The notes beneath the pieces are model-generated. The model ran no database searches. It saw only the letters and a list, made by a program, of their open reading frames with translations, and was not told where the DNA came from. DNA of 64,000 bases, taken from Microbacterium sp. LWS13-1.2. GTDB taxonomy: Bacteria > Actinomycetota > Actinomycetes > Actinomycetales > Microbacteriaceae. How positions within the stretch are numbered: the stretch's first letter is position 1; each line of letters begins with the position of its first letter. A program made the translations under genes and the position numbers. Shown here one piece after another: positions 43,149 to 51,978 of the stretch. The stretch covers positions 2,108,001-2,172,000 of the forward strand of contig NZ_CP151632.1 in the NCBI RefSeq assembly GCF_040144835.1, in the 5' to 3' direction.

Positions 43149-44696
43149 TCAGGAGTCGGCGTCGGCCAGCTCGTTGATCTCGGCGATGATGTCGTCGCCG
43201 CCGCTGGAGCGCCACAGCTCGACGGCGTCCTCGAGCCCGTCGAGGTCGATCTGACCCGCGATGTACTGGATGCGCGCATCGGCGACGATGGTGTCCAGCT
43301 GGGCGCCCTTCGAGACGTATGTCGGCGACACGTAGGGCGCTGCCGGGTCGAACTGGGCCGACTCGAGGTCGGCCGTCTCGATCTCCTTGCGCTTGTCGTA
43401 CATCTCCTGCTCGTACTCCGACGGCTGCTTGGGCAGATACCCCTGGAAGCCGTTGACGTTGGTGCCGAGCTGTGCGTACGCGCCGACGGTGTCCTTCAGC
43501 GCCTGCGGCACGTCGTCCACGGCGACGGCAAGATCGCCGTCCAGGGTGTAGGTGACATCTTCGATGCCGTTGTTGAGGATCGGCCCCGCCTCTGCCGAGT
43601 TGAGCTCGTTCAGCACCTCGAGCACGCCGCGCAGCTCCGCCTCGGTGCGCACCTGCGCCTTGGGGATCGCGAGGAAGCCGCTGTAGCCCGAGGTGGGCAG
43701 CGCGTACAGCTCGCCGTCAGGCCCGGTCAGGTTGCCGGTGACGTCGACATAGTTCTCGAAGTTGTCGGGATCCGACTGCTTGACCAGGCTGATCAGCTGG
43801 CCGACGCGCGAGTGGACGTCGATGATGATGCCGCCCTTGCCGGTGAGGAACGGCTCGTTCCACTTCGCGGAGTCGAACGTCGCGTAGTCGGGGTTGACGA
43901 CGCCCTCCTCGACCAGCTGCCGCTCGAACTGCACGGCCTCGAACCACTCGTCGGTGGTGAAGTTCGGCACGAGCTCTCCGTCGCGCTCGGTCCAGCGGGT
44001 GCCTGCGCCGTACCAGGTCTCGATCGCGTCCCACGGGCTGTTCGTGCCGATGGTGCCGGGCCACTTCGGGATGATGAGACCGTAGGTGTCGTCCGTCCCG
44101 TTGCCGTCGGGATCGTCCTCGGTGAAGGCCTTCGCGATCTCGTAGAGGTCCTCGGTCGTCTCGGGCAGCTCGAGTCCGACGTTCTCGAGCCAGTCCTTGC
44201 GGATGATGACGGCCTCCCGCATGACGTCGCGGGCGCGGAAGACGCCGTACACCTTGCCGTTCACGCTCGACGCCCGCTGCACCTCGGGGAAGGTGGTCTT
44301 GAGGTTCTCGTAGTCGTCGAGATAGTCGGTGAGGTCCCAGAACGCCCCGGCCTCCGCGTTGCGGACGAACCCGGGGTCCTTGCCCTGGATCACCATCACC
44401 TGGGGAAGATCGTCGCCGGCGAGCGTGATGTTGACCTTGTCGCCGTAAGAGGCATTCGGCACCCACGTCATGTCCAGATCGACGCCGATGACATCCTCGA
44501 CGGCGGCCTCGATCTCGTTGTCCTCCTCGGGGGCGTTGGTGCTGAGGAACGGCGCCATGATCGACAGGCTCTCGAGCTTCGCGGCATCCGTGCTGTTCGC
44601 GTCATCGGCGCCGGTTCCGCTCCCGGAGCAACCGGTGAGGGCGAGGGCGGCGACGACGGCGATGCCGACGCCGACGAGCGGCTTGCTGTGGTTCAT
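43149..44696 (-). CDS. Lpl-type solute-binding lipoprotein (RG-I locus)
   Basis: 515 residues, LplA-group length. The signal peptide ends LALTGC with Cys23. The mature protein has LSIMAPFLSTNAPEEDNEIE, then WVPNASYGDKVNITLAGDDL and MREAVIIRKDWLENVGLELP, the last being the hallmark of LplA-like proteins. It would bind rhamnogalacturonan oligosaccharides. Its ATG overlaps the stop of the YesL-type gene by 4 bases, so the two are coupled. Confidence 0.88.
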   Translation of the reverse strand: MNHSKPLVGVGIAVVAALALTGCSGSGTGADDANSTDAAKLESLSIMAPFLSTNAPEEDNEIEAAVEDVIGVDLDMTWVPNASYGDKVNITLAGDDLPQVMVIQGKDPGFVRNAEAGAFWDLTDYLDDYENLKTTFPEVQRASSVNGKVYGVFRARDVMREAVIIRKDWLENVGLELPETTEDLYEIAKAFTEDDPDGNGTDDTYGLIIPKWPGTIGTNSPWDAIETWYGAGTRWTERDGELVPNFTTDEWFEAVQFERQLVEEGVVNPDYATFDSAKWNEPFLTGKGGIIIDVHSRVGQLISLVKQSDPDNFENYVDVTGNLTGPDGELYALPTSGYSGFLAIPKAQVRTEAELRGVLEVLNELNSAEAGPILNNGIEDVTYTLDGDLAVAVDDVPQALKDTVGAYAQLGTNVNGFQGYLPKQPSEYEQEMYDKRKEIETADLESAQFDPAAPYVSPTYVSKGAQLDTIVADARIQYIAGQIDLDGLEDAVELWRSSGGDDIIAEINELADADS

Positions 44697-45412
44697 TGCA
44701 GAACTCCTTCGTTCGGGGGTGGGGATTTTCTCTGGGGAGGTGGACGGAGAGGATCAGGAAGAGGGGACCGCGCGGCGACGCGGTCGGCGACGGCGCGGTC
44801 ATTGGCGGTGAAGAACGAGAGGCACATGACCGTGCTGAGCGTCAGCCACGCCCCCACCGTCAGGAACGGGACGATCCCGGGCAGGATGCTGCCGACCGCC
44901 GCGATCGCGACGGCTCCCAGCAGCAGCAGGACTACGTGGAGGACGTTGCGCATCGCCCAGCGGCTCGCGGTGAGGAGGTAGGCGCGGAGCGGCAGTTCGT
45001 AGTGGACGTACAGCGGGACCGAGACAGCGGTGATCAGGAAGGCTGCGGCCAGTGCGACGACGGTCGAGACGCCGAGCACTGAGCCGACGGTCCCGGCTGC
45101 GAGCTGCCCGGCGGCGCCGACCGCCAGCATCCCGGTCACGAGGAATCCGACGCCGAGCGCGACGTTCGCCTTCCGCAGATCGCGGCGCCATGCGGCGGCG
45201 AAGGACCGTGCCACCGGGAACACCTCGCCCCGGAGGCGTCGCCGTGTGAGGTCAGCGGCGGCGGTGCTCGAGGGCACGACGCCGAACAGGATGCCCCCGG
45301 CGAGAGCGAACACCCACCACAGCGCGTTGACGTACGCCATCCACCACACCCAGTCGAAGACGGCGTGAGCACGCAGGGCCCACGTCGGCATGGCAGACGA
45401 ATGGTCCGTCAT
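44693..45412 (-). CDS. YesL-like DUF624 membrane protein (second of three)
   Basis: 239 residues from ATG 45412. HAVFDWVWWMAYVNALWWVF and GILFGVVPSSTAAADLTRRR, then FAAAWRRDLRKANVAL, are the YesL pattern; four to five further helices follow and a Pro-rich tail (LPDPLRPPPQRKSPPP) ends it. First gene of the RG-I operon, in the same position as yesL at the head of the Bacillus rhamnogalacturonan operon. The function is unknown. Confidence 0.85.
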   Translation of the reverse strand: MTDHSSAMPTWALRAHAVFDWVWWMAYVNALWWVFALAGGILFGVVPSSTAAADLTRRRLRGEVFPVARSFAAAWRRDLRKANVALGVGFLVTGMLAVGAAGQLAAGTVGSVLGVSTVVALAAAFLITAVSVPLYVHYELPLRAYLLTASRWAMRNVLHVVLLLLGAVAIAAVGSILPGIVPFLTVGAWLTLSTVMCLSFFTANDRAVADRVAARSPLPDPLRPPPQRKSPPPNEGVLQ

Positions 45413-45447
45413 CACATCTCCATCGTTGTGGGCGAGAGGCACCGACC

Positions 45448-45559
45448 GGGAATACGTTTTCCCGGCAAAGCCACGAGTAACGTAACCGCAGCCGCGGGCG
45501 GAGTCAACTCGTCGACCCGTCGGAAGTGAAACGTCTCATGCAAATCTCAGAAACGTTTC
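45448..45559 (-). promoter_or_regulatory. Operators upstream of the RG-I operon
   Basis: GGGAATACGTTTTCCC (45448-45463) and GAAACGTTTC (45550-45559), a perfect palindrome, lie upstream of the minus-strand YesL-type gene. Both fit the LacI-type pattern. They are two of four such sites in the 45413-45839 divergent gap, which contains no gene. Confidence 0.55.
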
Positions 45560-45691
45560 GACGATTGCGCACCGAGTCCGGGCCGGCTGCGCGGCGCCGA
45601 CGGCGGCCGGCGACTGGGACCGTGCACGGCCCCGAGCGCAGAAGCCGCGTCAAGCGTTACTGAATCGTTTAAATTTGTGCGGAGAATGGCT

Positions 45692-45739
45692 TGCGAAACG
45701 TTTTTAGACGGGGTACCGTTGCGGGCAAGCGCTTTCCAG
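45692..45739 (+). promoter_or_regulatory. Promoter with two operators for the beta-galactoside operon
   Basis: The operator TGCGAAACGTTTTTAG (45692-45707) covers the -35 region, a -10-like TACCGT lies at 45714-45719, and a second operator GGCAAGCGCTTTCCAG (45724-45739) covers the transcription start. Sites on both sides of a -10 box predict tight repression. Translation starts about 100 bases further on with AAGGAGG. Confidence 0.55.
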
Positions 45740-45839
45740 CACCGCATGTTCCGTACCACGGATGCGCCTACACCGCACTTACAGACGACGAACGTCTCAC
45801 GCGGAGAAGCGAACGCAGACGTTCACAAGGAGGACAAGG

Positions 45840-47141
45840 ATGTTCAGCAAGAAGCGGGCCCTCGCCGGAGCCGCGGTCGCGGCCAGCGCCGCCCTGGTGC
45901 TCGCCGGCTGCGCCGGCGGCAGCAACGAGACCCCCGACGCGGCTCCCACGTTCGACCCGAACGAGGAGGTCACCCTCAACCTCGCGTTCTGGGGCAACGA
46001 CGTGCGCGCCGACCTCTACAACGAGGCGATCGTCGCGTTCAACGAGGAGTTCCCCAACATCACGGTCAACTCCACGTTCCTCACCTTCCCCGAGTTCTGG
46101 GAGAAGCGGCAGACCGAGGCGGCCGGCGGCAACCTCCCCGACGTGATGCAGTTCGACTACTCCTACCTGCGTCAGTACGCCGAGAACAACCTGCTGCTCG
46201 ATCTCGACCCGTACCTCGGCAACATCATCGAGACCGACCCGCTGCCCGAGAACATCCTCGACATCGGCGTCGTCAACGACACGACCTACGGCATCACCAC
46301 GTCCACCAACGCGTGGGGCCTCTTCACCAACCCGGTCCTCCTCGAGAACGCCGGCGTCGCAGAGTTCGAAGGCGGCAGCTGGGACGACTACGCCGAGTGG
46401 ATGGGCGAGGTCACCGACGGCGCGGGCGGCGAGTTCTGGGGTGGGTCCGACTTCACCGGCCGCATCCAGAACTTCGAGCTGCAGTTGCGCGCCGAGGGCC
46501 AGAACGTCTTCAACGAGGACGGCACGCCCGGCTTCGACGAGGAGCGCCTGACGGAGTTCTGGGAGTCTGGTCAGGACATCCGCGACGGCATCGGCATCCC
46601 CCAGCAGCGCGTCGCGGAGGTCGCGCCGAAGGGCGCCTTCGACAGCGCGCTGACGGCGAGCGAGCTCACGTGGGACAACTTCGGCGCCGGCTACCTCGCC
46701 GGCCTCGGCGAGGGATACACCGAGCTCGGCCTGATCGCTCCCCCGGTGACGGAGGAAGGCGCGAAGGACTTGTACCTGAAGCCCTCGATGCTCCACACGA
46801 TCTCGGCCAGCACCGAGCACCCCGAGGCGGCGGCGACGCTCGTCAACTTCCTCGTGAACTCGCCGGAGTCGGGCGAGATCTTCGGCACCAACCGCGGCCT
46901 GCCGGCCTCGGAGACCGCCCTCGCCGCGGCCGAGCTCGACCCGCTCAGCCAGCAGGTCAAGGACTACGAGGCCTCGATCGCCGACCGCCTGGGCGACGCC
47001 CCGCCGGTGCCGATCGTCGGCTACGGCACCCTCGAGGAGAAGTTCCGCCAGCTCGGTGAGGAACTGAACTTCGGCACGGTCACCGTTGATGACGCGGTCT
47101 CGCAGTTCTTCGCCGAGATGGACGTCGTCCTCAACCAGTGA
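45840..47141 (+). CDS. Sugar-binding lipoprotein of the beta-galactoside operon (first)
   Basis: 433 residues from ATG 45840, which has AAGGAGGA 6 bases upstream; earlier in-frame starts lack this. The signal peptide ends LVLAGC (Cys24). VTLNLAFWGNDVRADLYNEA and FWEKRQTEAAGGNLPDVMQF are family 1 binding-protein features, and EHPEAAATLVNFLVNSPESG lies near the C-terminus. It heads an operon of two permeases, a membrane protein, GH42 and a second, paralogous binding protein. The ligand is probably a galacto-oligosaccharide. Confidence 0.88.
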   Translation: MFSKKRALAGAAVAASAALVLAGCAGGSNETPDAAPTFDPNEEVTLNLAFWGNDVRADLYNEAIVAFNEEFPNITVNSTFLTFPEFWEKRQTEAAGGNLPDVMQFDYSYLRQYAENNLLLDLDPYLGNIIETDPLPENILDIGVVNDTTYGITTSTNAWGLFTNPVLLENAGVAEFEGGSWDDYAEWMGEVTDGAGGEFWGGSDFTGRIQNFELQLRAEGQNVFNEDGTPGFDEERLTEFWESGQDIRDGIGIPQQRVAEVAPKGAFDSALTASELTWDNFGAGYLAGLGEGYTELGLIAPPVTEEGAKDLYLKPSMLHTISASTEHPEAAATLVNFLVNSPESGEIFGTNRGLPASETALAAAELDPLSQQVKDYEASIADRLGDAPPVPIVGYGTLEEKFRQLGEELNFGTVTVDDAVSQFFAEMDVVLNQ

Positions 47142-47184
47142 CAGCTTTCCGGGCACCACTCCCAAACCCGTATCGGAGAGTCTC

Positions 47185-48180
47185 GTGAGCACCACAGCGA
47201 CCAGAGTCATCGTGACCGGTGAGAAGTCATCGCGTCGTTCCCTGTTCCGCCGGTCCCGGCCGGAACGGACGGATCGTCCGGGCATGCGACAGCGTGCCGT
47301 GAAGGAGACGGTCGCCGGCTACGGGTTCCTCGTGCCGTGGCTGGTGGGGTTCTTCGGCCTCACGCTGATCCCGATGGCGTACTCGCTGTACCTGTCGTTC
47401 ACGAGCTACAACATCTTCAGCCCGCCGAAGTGGATCGGCTTCGACAACTACATCCGGATGTTCACGTCGGACCCGGCGTTCATCCAGTCCGCGCAGATCA
47501 CGCTGATCTACGTGGTGGTCGGCACCCCGATCACCCTCGCCGCGGCACTCGCGGTGGCCATGCTCCTGAACTACCGCGACAAGGGCGCCGGGTTCTTCCG
47601 GTCCGCCTTCTACGCCCCGTCGCTCATCGGCGGATCCGTGTCGGTCGCGATCGTGTGGCGGGCGATGTTCGCCAGCGATGGCCCGGTCGACAACGGCCTG
47701 TCGGCGATCGGCATCGACCTGGGCGGCTGGATCGGCAACCCCGCACTGGTGCTGCCCGCGATGATCCTCCTCGCGATCTGGCAGTTCGGCGCCACCATGG
47801 TCATCTTCCTCGCCGGCCTCAAGCAGATCCCCAAGGAGCTCTACGAGGCGGCCGAGATGGACGGCGCCGGCGCCTGGCACCGGTTCCGCGCCGTCACCCT
47901 GCCGATGCTGTCGCCGGTGATCTTCTTCAACCTGCTGCTCGGCCTGATCGGCGCGTTCCAGGTGTTCGCGTCGGCGTACATCATCTCGAACGGCACCGGC
48001 GGCCCCGCCGGGATGACGAACTTCATCACCCTGTACCTCTACAAGCGCGGCTTCAGCGACGGCCAGATGGGCTACGCGGCCGCCATCGCCTGGGTGCTGC
48101 TGATCGTCGTCGCCGTCATCGCCTTCATCCTCTTCCGCACCCAGCGAAGCTGGGTCCACTACGCCGGAGACAACCGATGA
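47185..48180 (+). CDS. Carbohydrate ABC permease, MalF type (beta-galactoside operon)
   Basis: 331 residues from GTG 47185 with GGAGAG upstream. The cytoplasmic N-terminus (about 1-35) is followed by TVAGYGFLVPWLVGFFGLTL and five more helices; SYNIFSPPKWIGFDNYIRMF and the EAA loop ELYEAAEMDGAGAWHRFRAV are typical of LacF/MalF-type proteins. It overlaps the next permease by 4 bases (ATGA). Confidence 0.9.
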   Translation: MSTTATRVIVTGEKSSRRSLFRRSRPERTDRPGMRQRAVKETVAGYGFLVPWLVGFFGLTLIPMAYSLYLSFTSYNIFSPPKWIGFDNYIRMFTSDPAFIQSAQITLIYVVVGTPITLAAALAVAMLLNYRDKGAGFFRSAFYAPSLIGGSVSVAIVWRAMFASDGPVDNGLSAIGIDLGGWIGNPALVLPAMILLAIWQFGATMVIFLAGLKQIPKELYEAAEMDGAGAWHRFRAVTLPMLSPVIFFNLLLGLIGAFQVFASAYIISNGTGGPAGMTNFITLYLYKRGFSDGQMGYAAAIAWVLLIVVAVIAFILFRTQRSWVHYAGDNR

Positions 48181-49100
48181 GCACCACAAGTTTCGGCGAA
48201 CCCGCCATCGCCACCCTCGAGAACCAGGTCGACGCCACCCCCCGCGCCCCGCGCCGCAAGGTCAAGCGCAAGACCTGGCAGACCGTCATCTGGTTCATCG
48301 TGCTCATCGCGGTCACCGCGGTCGTGCTCTACCCGCTGGTATGGCTGCTGTTCGCCACCTTCAAGCCCAACAGCGAGTTCGGCTCCAACATGGGCCTCAT
48401 CCCGAACGCGCCCACCATCGACAACTACACCAAGGTGTTCGAGGGCATCGCCGGGGTGCCGATGTGGCGGTTCTTCCTGAACTCGTTCATCATCGCCGCC
48501 GGCTCCGTGATCGGCGTGCTGCTGTCCTCGTCGCTCGCCGCCTACGCGTTCGCCCGCATCCAGTTCAAGGGCCTCAGCGTGCTGTTCGCCGCGATGATCG
48601 GCACCCTGCTGCTGCCGTTCCACGTCGTGATCATCCCGCAGTACATCATCTTCAACCGGCTCGACATGATCGACACCTTCTGGCCGCTGCTGCTGCCGAA
48701 GTTCCTCGCCACCGAAGCGTTCTTCGTGTTCCTGCTCGTCCAGTTCATCCGCCAGATGCCCCGCGACATGGACGAAGCCGCCCGCATCGACGGCGCCGGC
48801 CACATGCGCATCTTCTGGTCGATCATCCTGCCGCTGATCAAGCCCGCCCTGATCACCTGCTCGATCTTCGCGTTCATCTGGGCCTGGAACGACTTCCTCG
48901 GACCCCTGCTGTACCTCACCAGCCCCGAGAACTACCCGCTGCCGATCGCGCTGCGCCTCTACAACGACCAGACCTCGGTCAGCGACTACGGCGCCACCGT
49001 CACCGCGTCGTTCATCGCCCTCATCCCCGTCCTGCTCTTCTTCCTCGTGTTCCAGCGCTTCCTCGTCGACGGCGTCGCCACACAGGGCCTCAAGGGCTGA
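48177..49100 (+). CDS. Carbohydrate ABC permease, MalG type (beta-galactoside operon)
   Basis: 307 residues. WQTVIWFIVLIAVTAVVLYP is the first helix; the EAA loop is MDEAARIDGAGHMRIFWSII and the end is VDGVATQGLKG. ATG 48177 overlaps the previous stop. It forms the pair with the 47185 product; both would serve the two binding proteins of this operon. Confidence 0.9.
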   Translation: MSTTSFGEPAIATLENQVDATPRAPRRKVKRKTWQTVIWFIVLIAVTAVVLYPLVWLLFATFKPNSEFGSNMGLIPNAPTIDNYTKVFEGIAGVPMWRFFLNSFIIAAGSVIGVLLSSSLAAYAFARIQFKGLSVLFAAMIGTLLLPFHVVIIPQYIIFNRLDMIDTFWPLLLPKFLATEAFFVFLLVQFIRQMPRDMDEAARIDGAGHMRIFWSIILPLIKPALITCSIFAFIWAWNDFLGPLLYLTSPENYPLPIALRLYNDQTSVSDYGATVTASFIALIPVLLFFLVFQRFLVDGVATQGLKG

Positions 49101-49123
49101 CGGACCCAGGAAAGAGACCGCAC

Positions 49124-49771
49124 ATGAACCGCCGAGAACTCCGCGCCGCGCGCCGGGCCGACGCCTCCGGCAGCGGCCCCACGCTCGACGAGCGCGAGCC
49201 CGCCCGCTACCCGGGCGCGAAGGGCGCCTTCGCCCTGTTCGGCGAGGTGCTGCTGATCGGGCTGCTGGTGACCGCCGCCGGGATCCTCGTCGTCACGCTG
49301 CCCGCGGCACTGGCCGCCGGCATCCGGCACCTCCGCCGCTATGTGAACGCCGAGCAGTCGCATGCGCGGACGTTCTGGCAGGACTGGCGTGCCGCGCTCC
49401 CCGGTGGCCTGGTCGTCGGCATCGCAGCCGTCGCGCTGACGCTCCTGCTGCTGCTCGACATCGACCTGGCGAACTCGGGCGCACTGCCCGGCGGCGCCCT
49501 GATCTCGATCGTCGGGTGGCTGGGACTGGTCGCCGGCGCCGTCGCCCTGCTCGTGGCGGCGGGCGCGTGGATACCCGAGCGCGGCTGGCGGGGCGCTGTC
49601 CGCGGCATCCCGTCCGCTCTCGCGGCCGATCCTGTCGGCGCGCTGTACCTCGCGGCGGCGGCGGTGCTCGTCGGCGTGATGACGTGGATGCTCGCCCCGC
49701 TCATCGTCGCCGGCCTCGGCTGCGCCGCCTTCGCGGTCGTCGCGGTCCCCGCGCGCCGCGGCCGTCGCTGA
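49124..49771 (+). CDS. Membrane protein, distantly DUF624-like
   Basis: 215 residues. A soluble N-terminus (about 1-35) is followed by four or five hydrophobic helices (FALFGEVLLIGLLVTAAGIL, VVGIAAVALTLLLLL and later). VVTLPAALAAGIRHLRRYVN and FWQDWRAALPGG stand where YesL proteins have their conserved N-terminal block, but the match is weak. It follows the permeases by 23 bases, with GGAAAGAG upstream. Its place in a sugar transporter operon parallels the DUF624 genes at 27956 and 44693. Function unknown. Confidence 0.7.
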   Translation: MNRRELRAARRADASGSGPTLDEREPARYPGAKGAFALFGEVLLIGLLVTAAGILVVTLPAALAAGIRHLRRYVNAEQSHARTFWQDWRAALPGGLVVGIAAVALTLLLLLDIDLANSGALPGGALISIVGWLGLVAGAVALLVAAGAWIPERGWRGAVRGIPSALAADPVGALYLAAAAVLVGVMTWMLAPLIVAGLGCAAFAVVAVPARRGRR

Positions 49772-49818
49772 CACGGCCTCCGAACCCCGCTGCACCATCC
49801 AGACAGGAGCTGCTCGAC

Positions 49819-51948
49819 GTGCTGTACGGCGCCGATTACAACCCCGACCAGTGGCCCGAAGACGTGTGGGACGACGATGTGCGCCTCATGCAGGAGGCCG
49901 GTGTCAACATCGTGAGCCTCGGCATCTTCGCGTGGTCGCGCATCCAGCCCGCCGAGGACGCGTGGGACTTCGCGTGGCTCGACACCGTCATCGAGAAGCT
50001 GCACGCGGGCGGCATCGCGGTGAACCTCGCGACCGCCACCGCGTCTCCCCCGCCGTGGGTGAGCGCCACCTACCCCGAGACCCTGCCCGCCGACGAGTCC
50101 GGCGCGTCGTACTGGCCGGGAAGCCGCCAGCACTTCGCCCCGTCGTCGCCGACGTACCGGCGCCTCGCCGGCGAGCTCGTGCGACGCCTCGGCGAGCGCT
50201 ACGCCCACCACCCCGCCGTCGTGATGTGGCACGTGGGCAACGAGTTCGGCTGCCACCTCTGGATGGACTTCTCGGATGCCGCGCGCGACGCGTACCGCGT
50301 GTGGCTCGAGGGCCGGTACGCCACGATCGACGCGCTCAACGCGGCATGGGGGACGAACTTCTGGTCGCAGCGCTACGGCGCCTTCGACGAGATCTTCCCG
50401 CCGCGTCTCGCTCCCTACAGCCACAACCCGTCGTCGATGCTCGACTGGCGGCGCTTCACCAGCGACATGCTGCTCGAGTGCTACCTCATGGAGCGCGAGA
50501 TCCTGCAGCGCGCCGGCGCCACGCAGCCGATCACCACGAACTTCATGGGCCCGTTCAAGCCGGCGGACTACCGCAAGTGGGCGCCGTTCATGGACGTCAT
50601 CGCGGACGACTGCTACCCCGACCCCGCCAACCCGCACCGCGTGCGCGACGCTGCCTTCCAGCGCGACCTCATCCGCTCGCTCAAACCCGGCGTGCCGTGG
50701 CTGCTCTGGGAGCAGGCGACGGATTCCGTGAACTGGCGTCCCGCCAACCCGGGCAAGCGCCCCGGCGCGCTCATGGCCGAGACCGCGCAGTCCGTCGCGC
50801 GCGGCGCCGACGGCATCATGTTCTTCCAGTGGCGCCAGTCCCGCGCGGGCAGCGAGAAGTTCCACTCGGCGATGCTGCCCCACGCCGGCACCGAGACGCG
50901 CACCTGGGACGCCGTGACCGAGCTCGGCGCACGCCTGGCCGCGCTGCCGGAGCTTCCGGCGCCCGGCCGCGACGCCCAGGTCGCGCTGGTCTTCGACTGG
51001 GAGAACTGGTGGGCCGTCGAGGAGCGCGACCACCCGACCGAGGTCGACTATCTGGCGCTCGTGCTGGAGTGGTACGGCGCGTTCCACGCGCGCAACATCC
51101 AGGTCGACATCGTCGGCCCCGAAGAAGTCGACGACACCTATCGTCTGGTGGTCGCCCCCGCCCTGTACCTGCTCCGCGATGAGGGCGCAGCCGCGCTCGC
51201 ACGCTTCGTCCACGACGGCGGAACGCTCCTCACCGGCCCCTTCACCGACATCGTCGACGAGCACGACCAGTTCCGCGACGGTGGATTCCTGACGCAGCTC
51301 GGCCCCGTGCTCGGCCTGCGGTTCGAGGACTTCGGCGCGCTCGCGGGATCCTCGGCGAGCGCCGGCGGCGTGGGCGCCCTGAGCACCGACGCCGTCCGCG
51401 CCGCGCGCACCGCCGCCGCGGCGGGCACCGTGACATTCGGCCTCGATGGCGCCGAGCAGCGCGGCCGCCTGGTGGCCGAGAGCGTCCACGCGGGCGGAGC
51501 AGACGTCGTCGCCTCGTTCGAGTCCGGCCTGCAGGCAGGATCGCCCGCCCTCACGCGTCACCGCTACGGTTCCGGCGAAGCCTGGTACGTCGCCACTGTG
51601 CCTGTCGGTGATGCGCCGGTGAGCGACGGACGTTCGGCCGGCGGGCGCGAGACCGACGCGCTCGACGCCGTCGTTGCGACCGTGGTCGCGGCATCCGGTG
51701 TCCGTCCCGTCGTCGAGGGACTGCCCGCCGGGGTCGAGGCAGCGCGTCGGGGCGACCTCGTCACCCTCATCAACCACGGCGAAGAGCGGGTCGAGATCGC
51801 GATCGACGGAACGGATGCCGAGACCGGTGTCGTCGTCGACCGCGTGGTGCTCGACGCGCAGGGCGTCGCCTTCGTCACCGCACCGGTGACCGCCGGCCCC
51901 GACCACGCCCCCTCATCCGCCGCGCGCGATGCCCTGAGCGTTTCCTGA
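49819..51948 (+). CDS. GH42 beta-galactosidase (second copy)
   Basis: 709 residues from GTG 49819, with AGGAG 9 bases upstream; the frame is open earlier but only through the membrane-protein gene. The catalytic residues are Glu142 in MWHVGNEFG and Glu298 in LLWEQATDS. It starts directly at LYGADYNPDQWPEDVWDDD, without a signal peptide. It would hydrolyse imported beta-galacto-oligosaccharides such as galactan or arabinogalactan side chains of pectin. It is clearly related to the 22283 enzyme but carries a longer C-terminal region. Confidence 0.92.
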   Translation: MLYGADYNPDQWPEDVWDDDVRLMQEAGVNIVSLGIFAWSRIQPAEDAWDFAWLDTVIEKLHAGGIAVNLATATASPPPWVSATYPETLPADESGASYWPGSRQHFAPSSPTYRRLAGELVRRLGERYAHHPAVVMWHVGNEFGCHLWMDFSDAARDAYRVWLEGRYATIDALNAAWGTNFWSQRYGAFDEIFPPRLAPYSHNPSSMLDWRRFTSDMLLECYLMEREILQRAGATQPITTNFMGPFKPADYRKWAPFMDVIADDCYPDPANPHRVRDAAFQRDLIRSLKPGVPWLLWEQATDSVNWRPANPGKRPGALMAETAQSVARGADGIMFFQWRQSRAGSEKFHSAMLPHAGTETRTWDAVTELGARLAALPELPAPGRDAQVALVFDWENWWAVEERDHPTEVDYLALVLEWYGAFHARNIQVDIVGPEEVDDTYRLVVAPALYLLRDEGAAALARFVHDGGTLLTGPFTDIVDEHDQFRDGGFLTQLGPVLGLRFEDFGALAGSSASAGGVGALSTDAVRAARTAAAAGTVTFGLDGAEQRGRLVAESVHAGGADVVASFESGLQAGSPALTRHRYGSGEAWYVATVPVGDAPVSDGRSAGGRETDALDAVVATVVAASGVRPVVEGLPAGVEAARRGDLVTLINHGEERVEIAIDGTDAETGVVVDRVVLDAQGVAFVTAPVTAGPDHAPSSAARDALSVS

Positions 51949-51978
51949 CCCCATCCCGATCACGACTGGAGCACCCTG

